DNA from: Pandoraea communis
Lineage (GTDB): Bacteria > Pseudomonadota > Gammaproteobacteria > Burkholderiales > Burkholderiaceae
DNA: 64,000 nt
Assembly (NCBI RefSeq): GCF_902459745.1
Contig: NZ_CABPSJ010000009.1
Span: 124,001-188,000 of the forward strand
Direction of reading: 5' to 3'
In this document: one piece after another, positions 36,952 to 46,244 of the stretch
Position numbering within the stretch: the stretch's first letter is position 1
How the letters are laid out: the number at the start of each line of letters is the position of its first letter
Translations under genes and position numbers: made by a program
Notes under the pieces: model-generated
What the model was told of the DNA's origin: nothing
Seen by the model: only the letters and a program-made list of their open reading frames with translations
The model's database searches: none

Positions 36952-36985
36952 TTGATATTAATTAACATGTTCAGCATAATGCTGA
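36952..36985 (+). promoter_or_regulatory. marR promoter with overlapping palindromic operator
   Basis: TTGATA (36952-36957), 17-bp spacer, CATAAT (36975-36980). A perfect 15-bp palindrome TCAGCATAATGCTGA (36971-36985) covers the -10 box. The start point would fall near the ATG at 36989, so the mRNA is probably leaderless. The palindrome is a likely autoregulatory MarR site. Confidence 0.65.
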
Positions 36986-36988
36986 CGT

Positions 36989-37570
36989 ATGAAAGTGTCC
37001 GATTCCGCCCAACGTTTCGGCTTTCTCGTGGCAGACGTCCAGCGTCTGTTCGGGCGCCGCTTAGAACAGTTTGCGCGACGCACGCTACCGATGACGCGTG
37101 CCCAATGCCGCCTGCTTATCTACCTCGCCGACAATCGCGGCGTGAGTCGGACAGTGTTGGGCGACATTCTCGAAACCCCGCCGCAGATGCTCGCCCGCAT
37201 GCTCGATCGCATGGAAGAGGCGGGCTGGGTACGCCGCCGTCCTGACGCGCGAGACCCTCGTATCGAACGTCTGTTTATCACACGCGCGGCTGTCGAGCAG
37301 TTGCAGGTTGCCCGCGCACTCTCCGACAAAGTGCGCAATGAGGCGCTTCATGGCCTGACGGCCTTCGAGACGGTGCAGCTCACGCAATTGCTGCAAAAGG
37401 TGCGCCGCAATCTCATGAACGTCGTGCCGACGCCGCTCGATACCGTGGTGCCGGCGACGCTGCGTCACGACCAGACCGCGTGCGAGCGCGATGACGGTAG
37501 CACGGAGTCCGATCCCATCGAAGGCCCGGGCGGCCGTCTGTCGGAATGCGCCGACTTGCACCCGCAGTAG
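36989..37570 (+). CDS. MarR-family transcriptional regulator
   Basis: 193 aa. Winged-helix core: [64 protein letters not shown], with the usual DxRxxR wing. The ~45-residue C-terminal tail is polar and of low complexity ([16 protein letters not shown]), longer than in most MarR proteins. No ligand can be assigned. No SD upstream; see the promoter entry. Followed 46 bp later by dodecin. Confidence 0.88.
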   Translation: MKVSDSAQRFGFLVADVQRLFGRRLEQFARRTLPMTRAQCRLLIYLADNRGVSRTVLGDILETPPQMLARMLDRMEEAGWVRRRPDARDPRIERLFITRAAVEQLQVARALSDKVRNEALHGLTAFETVQLTQLLQKVRRNLMNVVPTPLDTVVPATLRHDQTACERDDGSTESDPIEGPGGRLSECADLHPQ

Positions 37571-37616
37571 CACACGCCTAGCATGGGAAGTCTCCAAACC
37601 AACCCCGGAGACTGTC

Positions 37617-37826
37617 ATGACGAATCACGTGTACAAGCAGATCGAGCTGACCGGCTCGTCGCCCAAGTCCATCGACGATGCCGTCAAATGCGCCATCGAG
37701 CGCGCGAGCAAGACGCTGCGCAATCTGAACTGGTTCGAAATCATCGAGACACGCGGCCATATCGAGGACGGCAAGGTCGCTCACTGGCAGGTCACGCTCA
37801 AGGTCGGCGTGCGGCTCGAAGACTGA
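37617..37826 (+). CDS. Dodecin (flavin-storage protein)
   Basis: 69 aa, dodecin fold: [38 protein letters not shown], with the flavin-stacking Trp in LNWFEI, and [13 protein letters not shown]. Dodecins form hollow 12-mers that bind FMN, FAD or riboflavin and protect them from light. GGAG lies 7 nt before the ATG. Confidence 0.93.
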   Translation: MTNHVYKQIELTGSSPKSIDDAVKCAIERASKTLRNLNWFEIIETRGHIEDGKVAHWQVTLKVGVRLED

Positions 37827-37989
37827 CGCAGGCATCGTTTCCAGCGACTGTCGGCGTCCCTTGCTACCCGCGTCGTGCGGCGCCTCGTCCCCGAGGCTCC
37901 GCATGACGCAGGGGCCCCGCGGACGTCATACAGTCGTGTCACAATAGGCGCATACTCGACATCATGAAAAAGACAGAAGAGGTTTGCGC

Positions 37990-39489
37990 ATGTCCGAACA
38001 AGAACCGGTTCATGCCACCCGATCGATCGCAGATCCGGTGGAAGCCGTCGCCTACCTGAAGACGATTTACGATGCCAACACGGCGTATCTTCGCGCCGCT
38101 TTCGAACGATTTTCCACGCAGAAAGATCAGTCGCGGCGGGTGAGCGCGCATTACCCGTTCATTCGCATCACCACGGAAGACATCACCCAACTGGACAAGC
38201 GCTTGTCCTATGGCTTTGTGTCCGGCCCCGGCAGTTATCAGACGACGGTCACGCGGCCGGATCTGTTCGAGAGCTACTACATCGAGCAACTCCGGCGTCT
38301 GGCCCACAATCACGGCGTGGCGTTTGAAGTCGGCGTCTCAGACGAGCCGATTCCCGTGCACTTCGCCTATCAGGACGGCGTGTACCTCGAAGGCGATCTC
38401 GATCAGACGCACTTGCGTGCCATGCGCACGGTCTTCGACGTGCCCGACCTCGCCACGATGGATGACAGTATCGTGAACGGCACGCGCGATCCGCTGCCTG
38501 ACGAGATCCTGCCGCTTGCGTTGTTCACTGCGCCGCGCGTCGACTATTCGCTGCATCGTCTGCGTCATTACACGGCGACGTCGCCCGAGCATTTTCAGAA
38601 CTACGTGCTCTTCACGAATTACCAGTTCTATATCGACGAGTTCGTCGAACTGGGCCGGGAACTGATGAGCGCAACGGACGATGCTGCAACGCGCGAGTAC
38701 CGCAGCCAGTACACGGCATTCGTGGAGCCGGGCAACGTCACGCACTGGAATCAGAATATCGACGCGCGCGACTCGCAGGGCACGCCGCCACCGCGTTTGC
38801 CGCAAATGCCGGCGTATCACCTCGTGCGCCCGGACAACACCGGTATCACGATGGTGAACATCGGCGTGGGACCGTCCAACGCGAAGACCATCACCGATCA
38901 CATTGCCGTGCTGCGCCCGCATGCGTGGGTCATGCTGGGGCACTGCGCCGGGCTGCGTAACTCGCAGCGTCTGGGCGACTACTGCCTCGCGCACGGCTAC
39001 GTGCGTGAGGATCACGTGCTCGACGACGATCTGCCGCTGTGGGTGCCGGTGCCGCCGCTGGCAGAGGTGCAGGTCGCGCTCGAGCGTGCGGTGGCCGACG
39101 TCACGCAACTCGACGACTTCGAACTCAAGCGCGTGATGCGCACGGGCACGGTGGTCACGGTCGACAATCGCAACTGGGAGTTGCGCGATCACCGCGAGCC
39201 GGTGCAGCGCATGAGCCAGAGCCGTGCGATTGCGCTCGACATGGAAAGCGCGACCATCGCGGCGAACGGTTTTCGTTTCCGGGTGCCGTACGGCACGCTG
39301 CTGTGCGTGAGCGACAAGCCGCTGCATGGCGAGCTGAAGTTGCCCGGCATGGCGGACCGTTTCTATCGCGAGCGCGTCGATCAGCATTTGAAGATCGGTG
39401 TGAAGGCGATGGAACTGTTGCGCGATAACGGTCTGGATCGTCTGCACAGTCGCAAGCTGCGCAGTTTCAACGAGGTCGCGTTCCAGTAA
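37990..39489 (+). CDS. amn: AMP nucleosidase
   Basis: 499 aa; E. coli Amn is 484. An N-terminal AMP-nucleosidase-specific domain (AVAYLKTIYDANTAYLRAAFERF, YGFVSGPGSYQTTVTRPDLF) precedes a phosphorylase-type PNP/UDP domain with MVNIGVGPSNAKTITDHIAVLRPHAWVMLGHCAGLR, DMESATIAANGFRF and LLCVSDKPLHGELKLP. It splits AMP into adenine and ribose 5-phosphate, controlling adenylate pool size. ATG at 37990 chosen; a TTG six bases earlier is less likely. Confidence 0.94.
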   Translation: MSEQEPVHATRSIADPVEAVAYLKTIYDANTAYLRAAFERFSTQKDQSRRVSAHYPFIRITTEDITQLDKRLSYGFVSGPGSYQTTVTRPDLFESYYIEQLRRLAHNHGVAFEVGVSDEPIPVHFAYQDGVYLEGDLDQTHLRAMRTVFDVPDLATMDDSIVNGTRDPLPDEILPLALFTAPRVDYSLHRLRHYTATSPEHFQNYVLFTNYQFYIDEFVELGRELMSATDDAATREYRSQYTAFVEPGNVTHWNQNIDARDSQGTPPPRLPQMPAYHLVRPDNTGITMVNIGVGPSNAKTITDHIAVLRPHAWVMLGHCAGLRNSQRLGDYCLAHGYVREDHVLDDDLPLWVPVPPLAEVQVALERAVADVTQLDDFELKRVMRTGTVVTVDNRNWELRDHREPVQRMSQSRAIALDMESATIAANGFRFRVPYGTLLCVSDKPLHGELKLPGMADRFYRERVDQHLKIGVKAMELLRDNGLDRLHSRKLRSFNEVAFQ

Positions 39490-39668
39490 CGCGGCCCGGC
39501 GGCCGCGACGTTTCGACGACCGAAACTTGCCGCAATCCCCCTCGCGCCCCGTGTCACGGGGCCTTGCAGCCCGTGCGTGCACGCGGTTGCCTCCGGTAGC
39601 ACAATGCCCGCACACACCGGCCGCAAGTTGCGCGCCGGTGTTCTCGTTTCCCGTCACCAAGGATCATC

Positions 39669-41045
39669 GTGGAGCTAGTCAACCACGTCGTGCCATGGGC
39701 AGCGCACGACACTCGCCTTCTGCTGTCCTGTCTCGTCGGCCTAGTGGCCATCATCGTCTTCATCAGCGCTCTCAAGCTGTCGCCGTTTCTGTCGATCCTG
39801 ATCGGCACGTTCATCGCCGGTCTCGGCGCGGGATTGCCGCTCGACGCGGTGGCCGGCGCGTTCAGCAAGGGGGCGGGCGGCCTGCTGGGTGACGCCGGCA
39901 TGATCATCGCGCTGGGGGCCATGCTCGGGGCGTTGATGGCCGACACCGGGGCGGCCGACCGGATCGTGACGGTTCTGCTCACGTTCGCGAAGGGATCGGC
40001 GCTACCGTGGACGATGGCGCTGGTCGCGATGATCATCGGCTTGCCGCTGTTCTTCGAAGTGGGTCTGGTGATGATGGTCCCGATCATCTTCGTGATGGCG
40101 CGCCGGGCCAATACGCCAATCCTTCGCGTGGCGATTCCGGCACTCGCGGGCATGACCACGCTGCACGCGCTGGTGCCGCCGCACCCAGGGCCGCTGATTG
40201 CCGTCTCGGCGTTGCACGCGGATCTGGGCATGACGATGGGACTCGGCCTGCTCATCGCCATTCCTGCGGTGATTCTGGCGGGTCCGCTGTATGGCATGTG
40301 GCTCGCGCCGCGTTTGCATGTCGAAGCGCCACAGCAACTGGGCGAGCTGTTCACCAAGCGCGATGACGATGTAGCGCCACCGCCCTTTGCGGCGGCGCTG
40401 TTGGTGATTCTGTTGCCGGTCGTGCTGATGCTGGGGCGCACGCTGGCGAAGATCACGCTGACGCCCGAGACACCGTTGTTCGACGCGCTCAATTTTCTGG
40501 GCGAGCCGATCATTGCGCTGGCACTGACGGTTGTCGTCGCTATCGTCGTGCTGGGTTGGAGCCGTGGATTGCCACGCGCCCGGGTGGGCGAGACGCTGCG
40601 CCGCGCCCTGCCGCCGATTGCCGGGCTGCTGCTCACGATCGGGGCAGGTGGCGGCTTGAAGCAGGCGCTGGTGACAGCGGGCATTGCCACGACCATCGGC
40701 AAGGTAGCCGTCGGCACGCATATGCCACTCATTCTGCTGGCCTGGCTGATTGCCGTGGCGTTGCGTCAGGCGACGGGATCGGCAACGGTGGCGACCACTA
40801 CCACGGCGGGTATCGTCGCGCCGTTGGTGATGCATCTGCCGCCGGTGCAAGGCTCGCTCATCGCGCTGGCGATCGGGGCGGGATCGGTGTTCTTCTGCCA
40901 CGTCAACGACGCCGGCTTCTGGATGGTGCGCGAATACTTCGGACTCAAGCTGAAGGAGACGCTGTGGGTCTGGTCGGTATTGCAGACCATCGTGTCTGTC
41001 GTGGGGTTGGCGATGACGCTGTTGCTCTGGCAGGTCTTCGTCTGA
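39669..41045 (+). CDS. Gluconate:H+ symporter, GntP family
   Basis: 458 aa, about 12-14 hydrophobic segments, GntP family: KLSPFLSILIGTFIAGLGAGLPL, the ALVPPHPGPLIAVSALHADLGMTMGLGL substrate loop, LRQATGSATVATTTTAGI and FCHVNDAGFWMVREYFGL. It would import gluconate or a related sugar acid, which fits the Entner-Doudoroff cluster a few kb upstream. GTG start with AAGGA 7 nt upstream. Followed by a strong terminator. Confidence 0.92.
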   Translation: MELVNHVVPWAAHDTRLLLSCLVGLVAIIVFISALKLSPFLSILIGTFIAGLGAGLPLDAVAGAFSKGAGGLLGDAGMIIALGAMLGALMADTGAADRIVTVLLTFAKGSALPWTMALVAMIIGLPLFFEVGLVMMVPIIFVMARRANTPILRVAIPALAGMTTLHALVPPHPGPLIAVSALHADLGMTMGLGLLIAIPAVILAGPLYGMWLAPRLHVEAPQQLGELFTKRDDDVAPPPFAAALLVILLPVVLMLGRTLAKITLTPETPLFDALNFLGEPIIALALTVVVAIVVLGWSRGLPRARVGETLRRALPPIAGLLLTIGAGGGLKQALVTAGIATTIGKVAVGTHMPLILLAWLIAVALRQATGSATVATTTTAGIVAPLVMHLPPVQGSLIALAIGAGSVFFCHVNDAGFWMVREYFGLKLKETLWVWSVLQTIVSVVGLAMTLLLWQVFV

Positions 41046-41074
41046 CAGGATCGACCTGATTTGCCGCATGGCAT

Positions 41075-41113
41075 GAAAAAAGCGCGCAGACCTTTCGGTC
41101 GCGCGCTTTTTTT
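41075..41113. terminator. Bidirectional intrinsic terminator
   Basis: AAAAAAGCGCGC, a 15-nt interior that itself pairs (GACC / GGTC), GCGCGCTTTTTTT. It separates the gluconate permease gene from the convergent yegD-like gene. Confidence 0.88.
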
Positions 41114-41154
41114 CACCATCGCCAGACGGCGCTGGAGCCAGCGGGGGGAGAGGC

Positions 41155-42408
41155 TCAGGAAAACACGCGTTTGGCGTGAATGCCCAGACCCAGCGCCACG
41201 CTGGCGAGACGATCGCCGAAGACCGGCGTGGCTTTCGGGAAGGCCGCGCACATCGCGCTGGACAGGCAGCGAAGCCCGGTGGAGCCGCCCGTGAAATAGA
41301 GGGCATCGACATCCTCGGCGCGCAATCCCGCCAGCGCAGCCGTGTGCACGGCGCCTGCGGCGATGCTCGCGATTTCGTCGCTGACCGCTTCGATCAGTCC
41401 CGCTTCCGAGAACGCAATGGCCAACTCGCGTTCGATCAGGGACAGGTCGATGCACGTCTCACCGCCCGATGACACCTCGATCTTCGCGTCTTCGGCATGA
41501 CCGACGAGCGCATGCCCGAGGCGTTGCTCCACCGTTCGCATGAGGCGTCGGTGATGCGCCGGATCGGCGTACAGATGCGCCGTAAGCGCGAGTTCGCCAA
41601 CGCGCTTGGGCGTGTAGACGGTATTGATGAGATGCCACGTCGCCAGATCGAAATAGATCCGGTTGGGCACTTCCTTACCGTCCGGGCCGAGCGCTTTGTA
41701 GCCGAGTTCGCGCAGGATCGTGGCCAGCTCGATGCGCCGGTCGAAGTCGGTGCCGGCGATGTGTACGCCATGGTGAGCGAGCACGTCGCCCTTGCGCTCC
41801 AGATGGCGAGCGCGCTCCGGTCCGACGCGAACGAGCGAGAAGTCCGACGTCCCGCCGCCGATGTCGACGACAAGGACTTGCTGCTCGCTGGTCAGGCGCG
41901 ACTCGTAATCGAATGCGGCCGCAATCGGCTCGAACTGGAACTGGACGTCCTGGAATCCCACGTCGCGCGCGCTTTGTTCGAGCGAGCGCTGCGCTGCGGC
42001 GTCGGCGCGCGGGTCGTCGTCGACGAAGAACACCGGGCGGCCCATGACCACCTGGCGCAGATCGCCGCCGTCGGTCTTGAGCGCGTGTGTGCGCAGATGG
42101 CGCAGGAATGTGGCGATGATATCGATGTAGCGCATCGCCGAGCCGTTGCCGAGATCGGTGGTGCTTTCGATCAGGGATGAGCCCAGCAGGCTTTTGAGCG
42201 AGCGCATCAGGCGCCCGTCGTAGCCATCGACATAATCGGAGACGGCTTGACGGCCGAATGAGGCACGGCCGCCTTCGTCGGCGTTGAAAAATACGGCGGT
42301 CGGCAGCGTGCCGTAGCCGGCTTCCAGTTCGACCAGACGCATGGTCGCGCCGTCTTGCACGGCGACGGCGGAATTCGAAGTGCCGAAATCGATGGCGCAA
42401 AAACTCAT
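41155..42408 (-). CDS. yegD: Hsp70-family ATPase, YegD-like
   Basis: 417 aa, only the actin-fold ATPase domain of Hsp70: phosphate loop 1 AIDFGTSNSAVAV, phosphate loop 2 VVDIGGGTSDFSLVRVG, adenosine loop YFTGGSTGLRCL. No substrate-binding domain and no C-terminal lid, as in E. coli YegD. The role is unknown; nothing in the neighbourhood points to a partner. Convergent with the gluconate permease gene. Confidence 0.88.
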   Translation of the reverse strand: MSFCAIDFGTSNSAVAVQDGATMRLVELEAGYGTLPTAVFFNADEGGRASFGRQAVSDYVDGYDGRLMRSLKSLLGSSLIESTTDLGNGSAMRYIDIIATFLRHLRTHALKTDGGDLRQVVMGRPVFFVDDDPRADAAAQRSLEQSARDVGFQDVQFQFEPIAAAFDYESRLTSEQQVLVVDIGGGTSDFSLVRVGPERARHLERKGDVLAHHGVHIAGTDFDRRIELATILRELGYKALGPDGKEVPNRIYFDLATWHLINTVYTPKRVGELALTAHLYADPAHHRRLMRTVEQRLGHALVGHAEDAKIEVSSGGETCIDLSLIERELAIAFSEAGLIEAVSDEIASIAAGAVHTAALAGLRAEDVDALYFTGGSTGLRCLSSAMCAAFPKATPVFGDRLASVALGLGIHAKRVFS

Positions 42409-42508
42409 GGCGTTTGCGGCCCACGCAGGCGAGCCGTAAAAGGTCGGCAGTGTAGCACGGCCGGGTGGACGGCCGGGTGAACCTGTCGGGACCGCCCGTG
42501 CGCGGCGG

Positions 42509-43897
42509 TCATCCGCGGGTCGATTTTGCGTCCGGCTGGGCGGACGGCAATGTGCGCAGGCTGCTCACCACGGCGGCTACCGCCGCGAACGCGGCGGCGA
42601 GGTACAGCGACGCCCGGGTGCCGAAGCCTTCCGGCGAAACGCTGAAAACGAGGGCGACGAGCGCGGCACCGGTCGTCTGTCCGGTCAGGCGTGCCGTGCC
42701 CAGCATGCCGCTGGCGCCGCCGCTGCGATGGGGCGGGGCGGACATGATCATCGCGTAATTGTTGGGCGACTGGAAGAGGCCGAAGCCGAAACCGCACAGC
42801 GCCATGCGCCAGACGATATCGATCGGATGCGGATGTGCGGGTAACAGGGCGAGCGCGAGCAGGCCGAGTGCGAGCGCGGCCAGACCGATTCCGCCCAGCA
42901 GGCCTGGCTTGTAGTACTCGAGCAGACGTCCGGCCAGCGGCGCGACGACAACGATGGTGAGCGGCCACGCGGTCATCAGCAAGCCGGTCTGAACGTGATC
43001 GAAGCCGAGGGTGTCCTGAAGGAAAAAGGGCAGTGAGACGAATGCGAGCATTTGCGCGCAGAACGACGCCATCGAGGTGCAGATCGACAGCCCGAAAATC
43101 GGGATGCGCAGCAGGTCGACGGGGAGCAGCGGGACGGGTTGGGTGCGTTGGCGTCGCACGAAGACCGTGCCGATGGCGATGGCGGCAACCAGTTCGACGG
43201 CCACGAGCCAATATTCTTGCCCGTGCCCGAAAGCGTCGATGCCGGAGATGAGCAACCCGAAGGTGAGCGCGCTCAACACGGCGCCGGCCCAATCGAACGG
43301 ATGCGAGGCGCGGGCGGTGTCGGGCAGCGAGCGCACGGCGATGGCTAAGGCGATGATGCCGAGCGGCACATTGATGGCGAAGAGCCACGGCCAGTGCGCG
43401 ATGGACAGCACCCCGGCGGCAATCGTCGGACCCGCGGCGGACGACACCGCCACGATGAGCGAGTTGAGCGCGACCCCGCGCCCGAGCCAGCGCGCCGGGT
43501 AGATGGCTTTCACGAGTGCGGTGTTCACGCTCATGATGCCGGCCGCACCGAAGCCTTGCGCCACGCGTGCGAACGTGAGCGTGACGAGTGAGTCCGAGAG
43601 GGCGCAGGCCAGCGAGGCGAGCGTGAAGAGTGCCAGGCCGACGGTGTAGACGCGGCGATAGCCCACGATCTCGCCCAACGCGGCAAGCGGCAGCAGTGAG
43701 ATGGTAATGGCGAGCTGGTAGGCGTTGACGATCCAGATCGACGTGGCCGGACTCGCGTTCAGATCGCGTGCGATGGTGGGCAGCGCGACGTTCGCAATGG
43801 CGCTGTCGAGCACCGAGAGCGAGATGGCGAGCATGACGGTTGCAATGGCCCAGAGCCGGGCGGGCATGGGCATGCCGTCAGTGAGTGTGTCGGACAT
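42509..43897 (-). CDS. MFS drug exporter, DHA2 (14-TM) family
   Basis: 462 aa from the ATG at 43897; the frame is open upstream to 44008. Fourteen hydrophobic segments are visible. DHA2 signatures: LDSAIANVALPTIARDLNAS in the first TM (motif D1), GEIVGYRRVYTVGLALFT (motif A), RVAQGFGAAGIMSVNTALV (motif B) and NSLIVAVSSAAGPTIAAG (antiporter motif C). Such pumps export toxic organic compounds by H+ exchange. It lies between the yegD-like gene and the P450 gene on the same strand; the substrate is unknown. Confidence 0.87.
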   Translation of the reverse strand: MSDTLTDGMPMPARLWAIATVMLAISLSVLDSAIANVALPTIARDLNASPATSIWIVNAYQLAITISLLPLAALGEIVGYRRVYTVGLALFTLASLACALSDSLVTLTFARVAQGFGAAGIMSVNTALVKAIYPARWLGRGVALNSLIVAVSSAAGPTIAAGVLSIAHWPWLFAINVPLGIIALAIAVRSLPDTARASHPFDWAGAVLSALTFGLLISGIDAFGHGQEYWLVAVELVAAIAIGTVFVRRQRTQPVPLLPVDLLRIPIFGLSICTSMASFCAQMLAFVSLPFFLQDTLGFDHVQTGLLMTAWPLTIVVVAPLAGRLLEYYKPGLLGGIGLAALALGLLALALLPAHPHPIDIVWRMALCGFGFGLFQSPNNYAMIMSAPPHRSGGASGMLGTARLTGQTTGAALVALVFSVSPEGFGTRASLYLAAAFAAVAAVVSSLRTLPSAQPDAKSTRG

Positions 43898-44110
43898 GAG
43901 AGCAGCGGAAGTCGAAACGGTCGCGCGTCCGGACGTCGTGACGCCGATGCGCGAAAGGAAACCGCCATCCTGCCCGAAATCCCGGAATGGAGCCGTATCG
44001 TCGCGCAAAGCCTTGTGTTTACAGGGGCTTCAGGCGGTCAAGCTTGTTTTGTCTGGTGGAATTTATGTTCCATCAAATAAAACTAAAGCCGATCAGGCGA
44101 AAGGCGTGTG

Positions 44111-45337
44111 TCACGACGACGGGCCGTCCTCGTGAAAACGCGCGATGCGAACATTGCCGAGCGGGTGATAGGCGATGCCGTTGGCGATCGACACGAGATC
44201 GACATCGCTGTCGAGCATCGTTTGTACGCCGACGGCTGCGATCGTACTGGCAGGCGAGCGTCCGGGGCATGTGTGCGTGCCGTGTCCGAAGGTCCACGCG
44301 GGGCTTTCAGGCGAGGCAACGGCAGATCCTGCGGCAAGCACGACGAGTATCGAGTCGTCGCGCGCCAGCGTCCGCTCACCGACGATGGCACTCGCGTGCA
44401 GGAAACGCCGGGTGTTCTGCACCGGTGGATCGAGCCGGATGACGTCGCCGACAGCCGCGGTGGCGACACGCAGATTGGCCGGAAGCGCTATGCGGGCGGC
44501 GTCGGCCGGCGGTATTGGCAACGTGTGCCGCGCAAGCCTGCGCAAACTGTTGGCCACGAGTCCCGCGCAGGCGTCGTGCGTTTGCGTGAAGAGGCCGGCG
44601 ATATTCGCCGTGAGAACGCCATAGTCGACGGCGTCGTCGCGTGCGGCATGCCGGGCGGTGTCGTGCAACCAGGTGTTCGAGCCGGCGTGGTGCTCGAGCC
44701 AGCGTATCGCACGGCCTCGCATCGTTGTGGCGGCGCTATGTCCGCGCGCCAACACGTCGGCACACGGCGAGGGCTTCGCTGATTCGGCCATGGCGGCGAC
44801 CAGCTTTCGGACGTCGTCATAAACGTCCGCCCACTGCGGGGAAGGAACACCGAGCCAGGCGGCGAGTGCGTAAATCGGCTGACGAAAGACGAAGTCGTCG
44901 AGGCGGGCGGGGAGGGCTTCGCCGCACACGAGGTAGGCGTCCGAGCAGGCGGCCTGGCTCGCCTCTCGCAGTGCGGCGAGCGTGGCGTGATCGGCGTGTA
45001 GCGCGGCGAGGCGTGTCTTCAACCACGGTTTCATTGCGGCATGCGCGACCCCGTCGTTCATGCGGACGAGCGCACCGAACCAGTCGCCGGCGGCACCGTC
45101 GGCCAAGGCTGCGGGCACCGTGGCTCCGTCAGGCCGAACGCCGCAGGCGGGGTGACCGAGCACTGCCGCCAATGCTTGCGGCCCGGCGGCGACCCACATG
45201 CCCAGCGAGGCGTCGAAGTCGAACGGACGCTGCTGCGCGAGCGACTCGTAGTATGGGTACGGATTCGGGTGGACGACCGCAGCCAACGCATTGGCCGGAG
45301 GCGGTACGGTAGCGACATCGACGTTGGCAGCGAACAT
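44111..45337 (-). CDS. Cytochrome P450 with variant K-helix motif
   Basis: 408 aa, soluble bacterial class I P450. The heme loop is FGHGTHTCPGRS, carrying the Cys ligand; the I-helix stretch is NIAGLFTQTHDACAGL. The K-helix E-x-x-R pair is changed to D-x-x-R (GDVIRLDPPVQNTRRF), a rare substitution of a near-invariant Glu. The I-helix also lacks the usual acid-Thr pair in its standard form. No ferredoxin or reductase gene is adjacent. Divergent from an HTH regulator gene. The substrate is unknown. Confidence 0.87.
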   Translation of the reverse strand: MFAANVDVATVPPPANALAAVVHPNPYPYYESLAQQRPFDFDASLGMWVAAGPQALAAVLGHPACGVRPDGATVPAALADGAAGDWFGALVRMNDGVAHAAMKPWLKTRLAALHADHATLAALREASQAACSDAYLVCGEALPARLDDFVFRQPIYALAAWLGVPSPQWADVYDDVRKLVAAMAESAKPSPCADVLARGHSAATTMRGRAIRWLEHHAGSNTWLHDTARHAARDDAVDYGVLTANIAGLFTQTHDACAGLVANSLRRLARHTLPIPPADAARIALPANLRVATAAVGDVIRLDPPVQNTRRFLHASAIVGERTLARDDSILVVLAAGSAVASPESPAWTFGHGTHTCPGRSPASTIAAVGVQTMLDSDVDLVSIANGIAYHPLGNVRIARFHEDGPSS

Positions 45338-45475
45338 GGCAGGGCGTCTCTACGGAAGGTCTCGACGGCGCCTATCTTCAGGCGTGATCGGTCCGACATG
45401 CTTCATGACGCACTGAAGTGTCGATCGCATTCGCGGGCCTATACTGCGGCTCATGTGCTTTACGGGAGTCTGTCT

Positions 45476-46180
45476 GTGGACATCGCAAGAGATCATGCCC
45501 CCGGCGTCAGTTCGCTGGCGGCGCTGCTCGCGGACGCGGGCCGCATGACCATGCTCTGGGCGTTGATGGATGGTTCGGCTCGCCCGGCGGGAGAACTGGC
45601 GTTGATCGCCGGGCTTTCCCCCTCCAGCGCCAGCGGGCATCTGGCGCGTCTTGTGGATGGCGGCGTGCTTGCGCAAGAAGCGCGCGGACGGCACCGATAT
45701 TTCCGGATCGCTACGCCGGAGACGGCGGCCGCCATCGAAGCCCTGGCCAGCGCCGTGTTGGCAACGAGAGAGCTGCGCCCGCGTGCGGTGCCGGTCAGCC
45801 GTGCCACACCCGTCCCGCTACGTCACGCGCGCACTTGTTACGACCATCTTGCCGGAGAGATCGCCGTAGCGCTCTTCGAGCGGATGCGAGCGCACCGCTG
45901 GCTTCGAATCGACGGCAGCGATGTTGCGCTGACCGATGCGGGCACCACGGGCCTTACGGCCCTTGGCGTCGACGTGACTTCCGCCCGTGCCCGCCGCCGG
46001 CGTTTCGCCTGCACCTGCCCCGATTGGAGCGAGCGCAAACCGCATCTCGGCGGCGCACTGGGCGCGGCATTGCTCGGCACATGCCTTCAAGCCAAGTGGC
46101 TCGAACCTACGCGTGAGCCGCGCGTATTGCGTGTCACGCCGCTGGGTGAACGCCAGCTATCGGCCATCGCGCGGTCTTGA
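45476..46180 (+). CDS. ArsR-type winged-helix regulator (P450 neighbour)
   Basis: 234 aa from a GTG with GGGAG 7 nt upstream. N-terminal winged helix: LADAGRMTMLWALMDGSARPAGELALIAGLSPSSASGHLARLVDGGVLAQEARGRHRYFRIATPE, an ArsR-like domain. The C-terminal half (ARTCYDHLAGEIAVALFERM, and C-T-C-P-D-W near the end) is the extension seen in the longer ArsR-like regulators, with Cys residues of unknown role. Divergent from the P450 gene by 138 bp and probably controlling it. Confidence 0.82.
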   Translation: MDIARDHAPGVSSLAALLADAGRMTMLWALMDGSARPAGELALIAGLSPSSASGHLARLVDGGVLAQEARGRHRYFRIATPETAAAIEALASAVLATRELRPRAVPVSRATPVPLRHARTCYDHLAGEIAVALFERMRAHRWLRIDGSDVALTDAGTTGLTALGVDVTSARARRRRFACTCPDWSERKPHLGGALGAALLGTCLQAKWLEPTREPRVLRVTPLGERQLSAIARS

Positions 46181-46244
46181 CCCGTCACGACACGAATCCA
46201 GACGCGCGTGCGACTCAGGGGATGATGAGTCCCCTGTGCGGGGC

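Noticed and set aside
46216-46236. CAGGGGA / TCCCCTG hairpin as a terminator between convergent genes
   Set aside because: Stem is only 7 bp and no T run follows on either strand.
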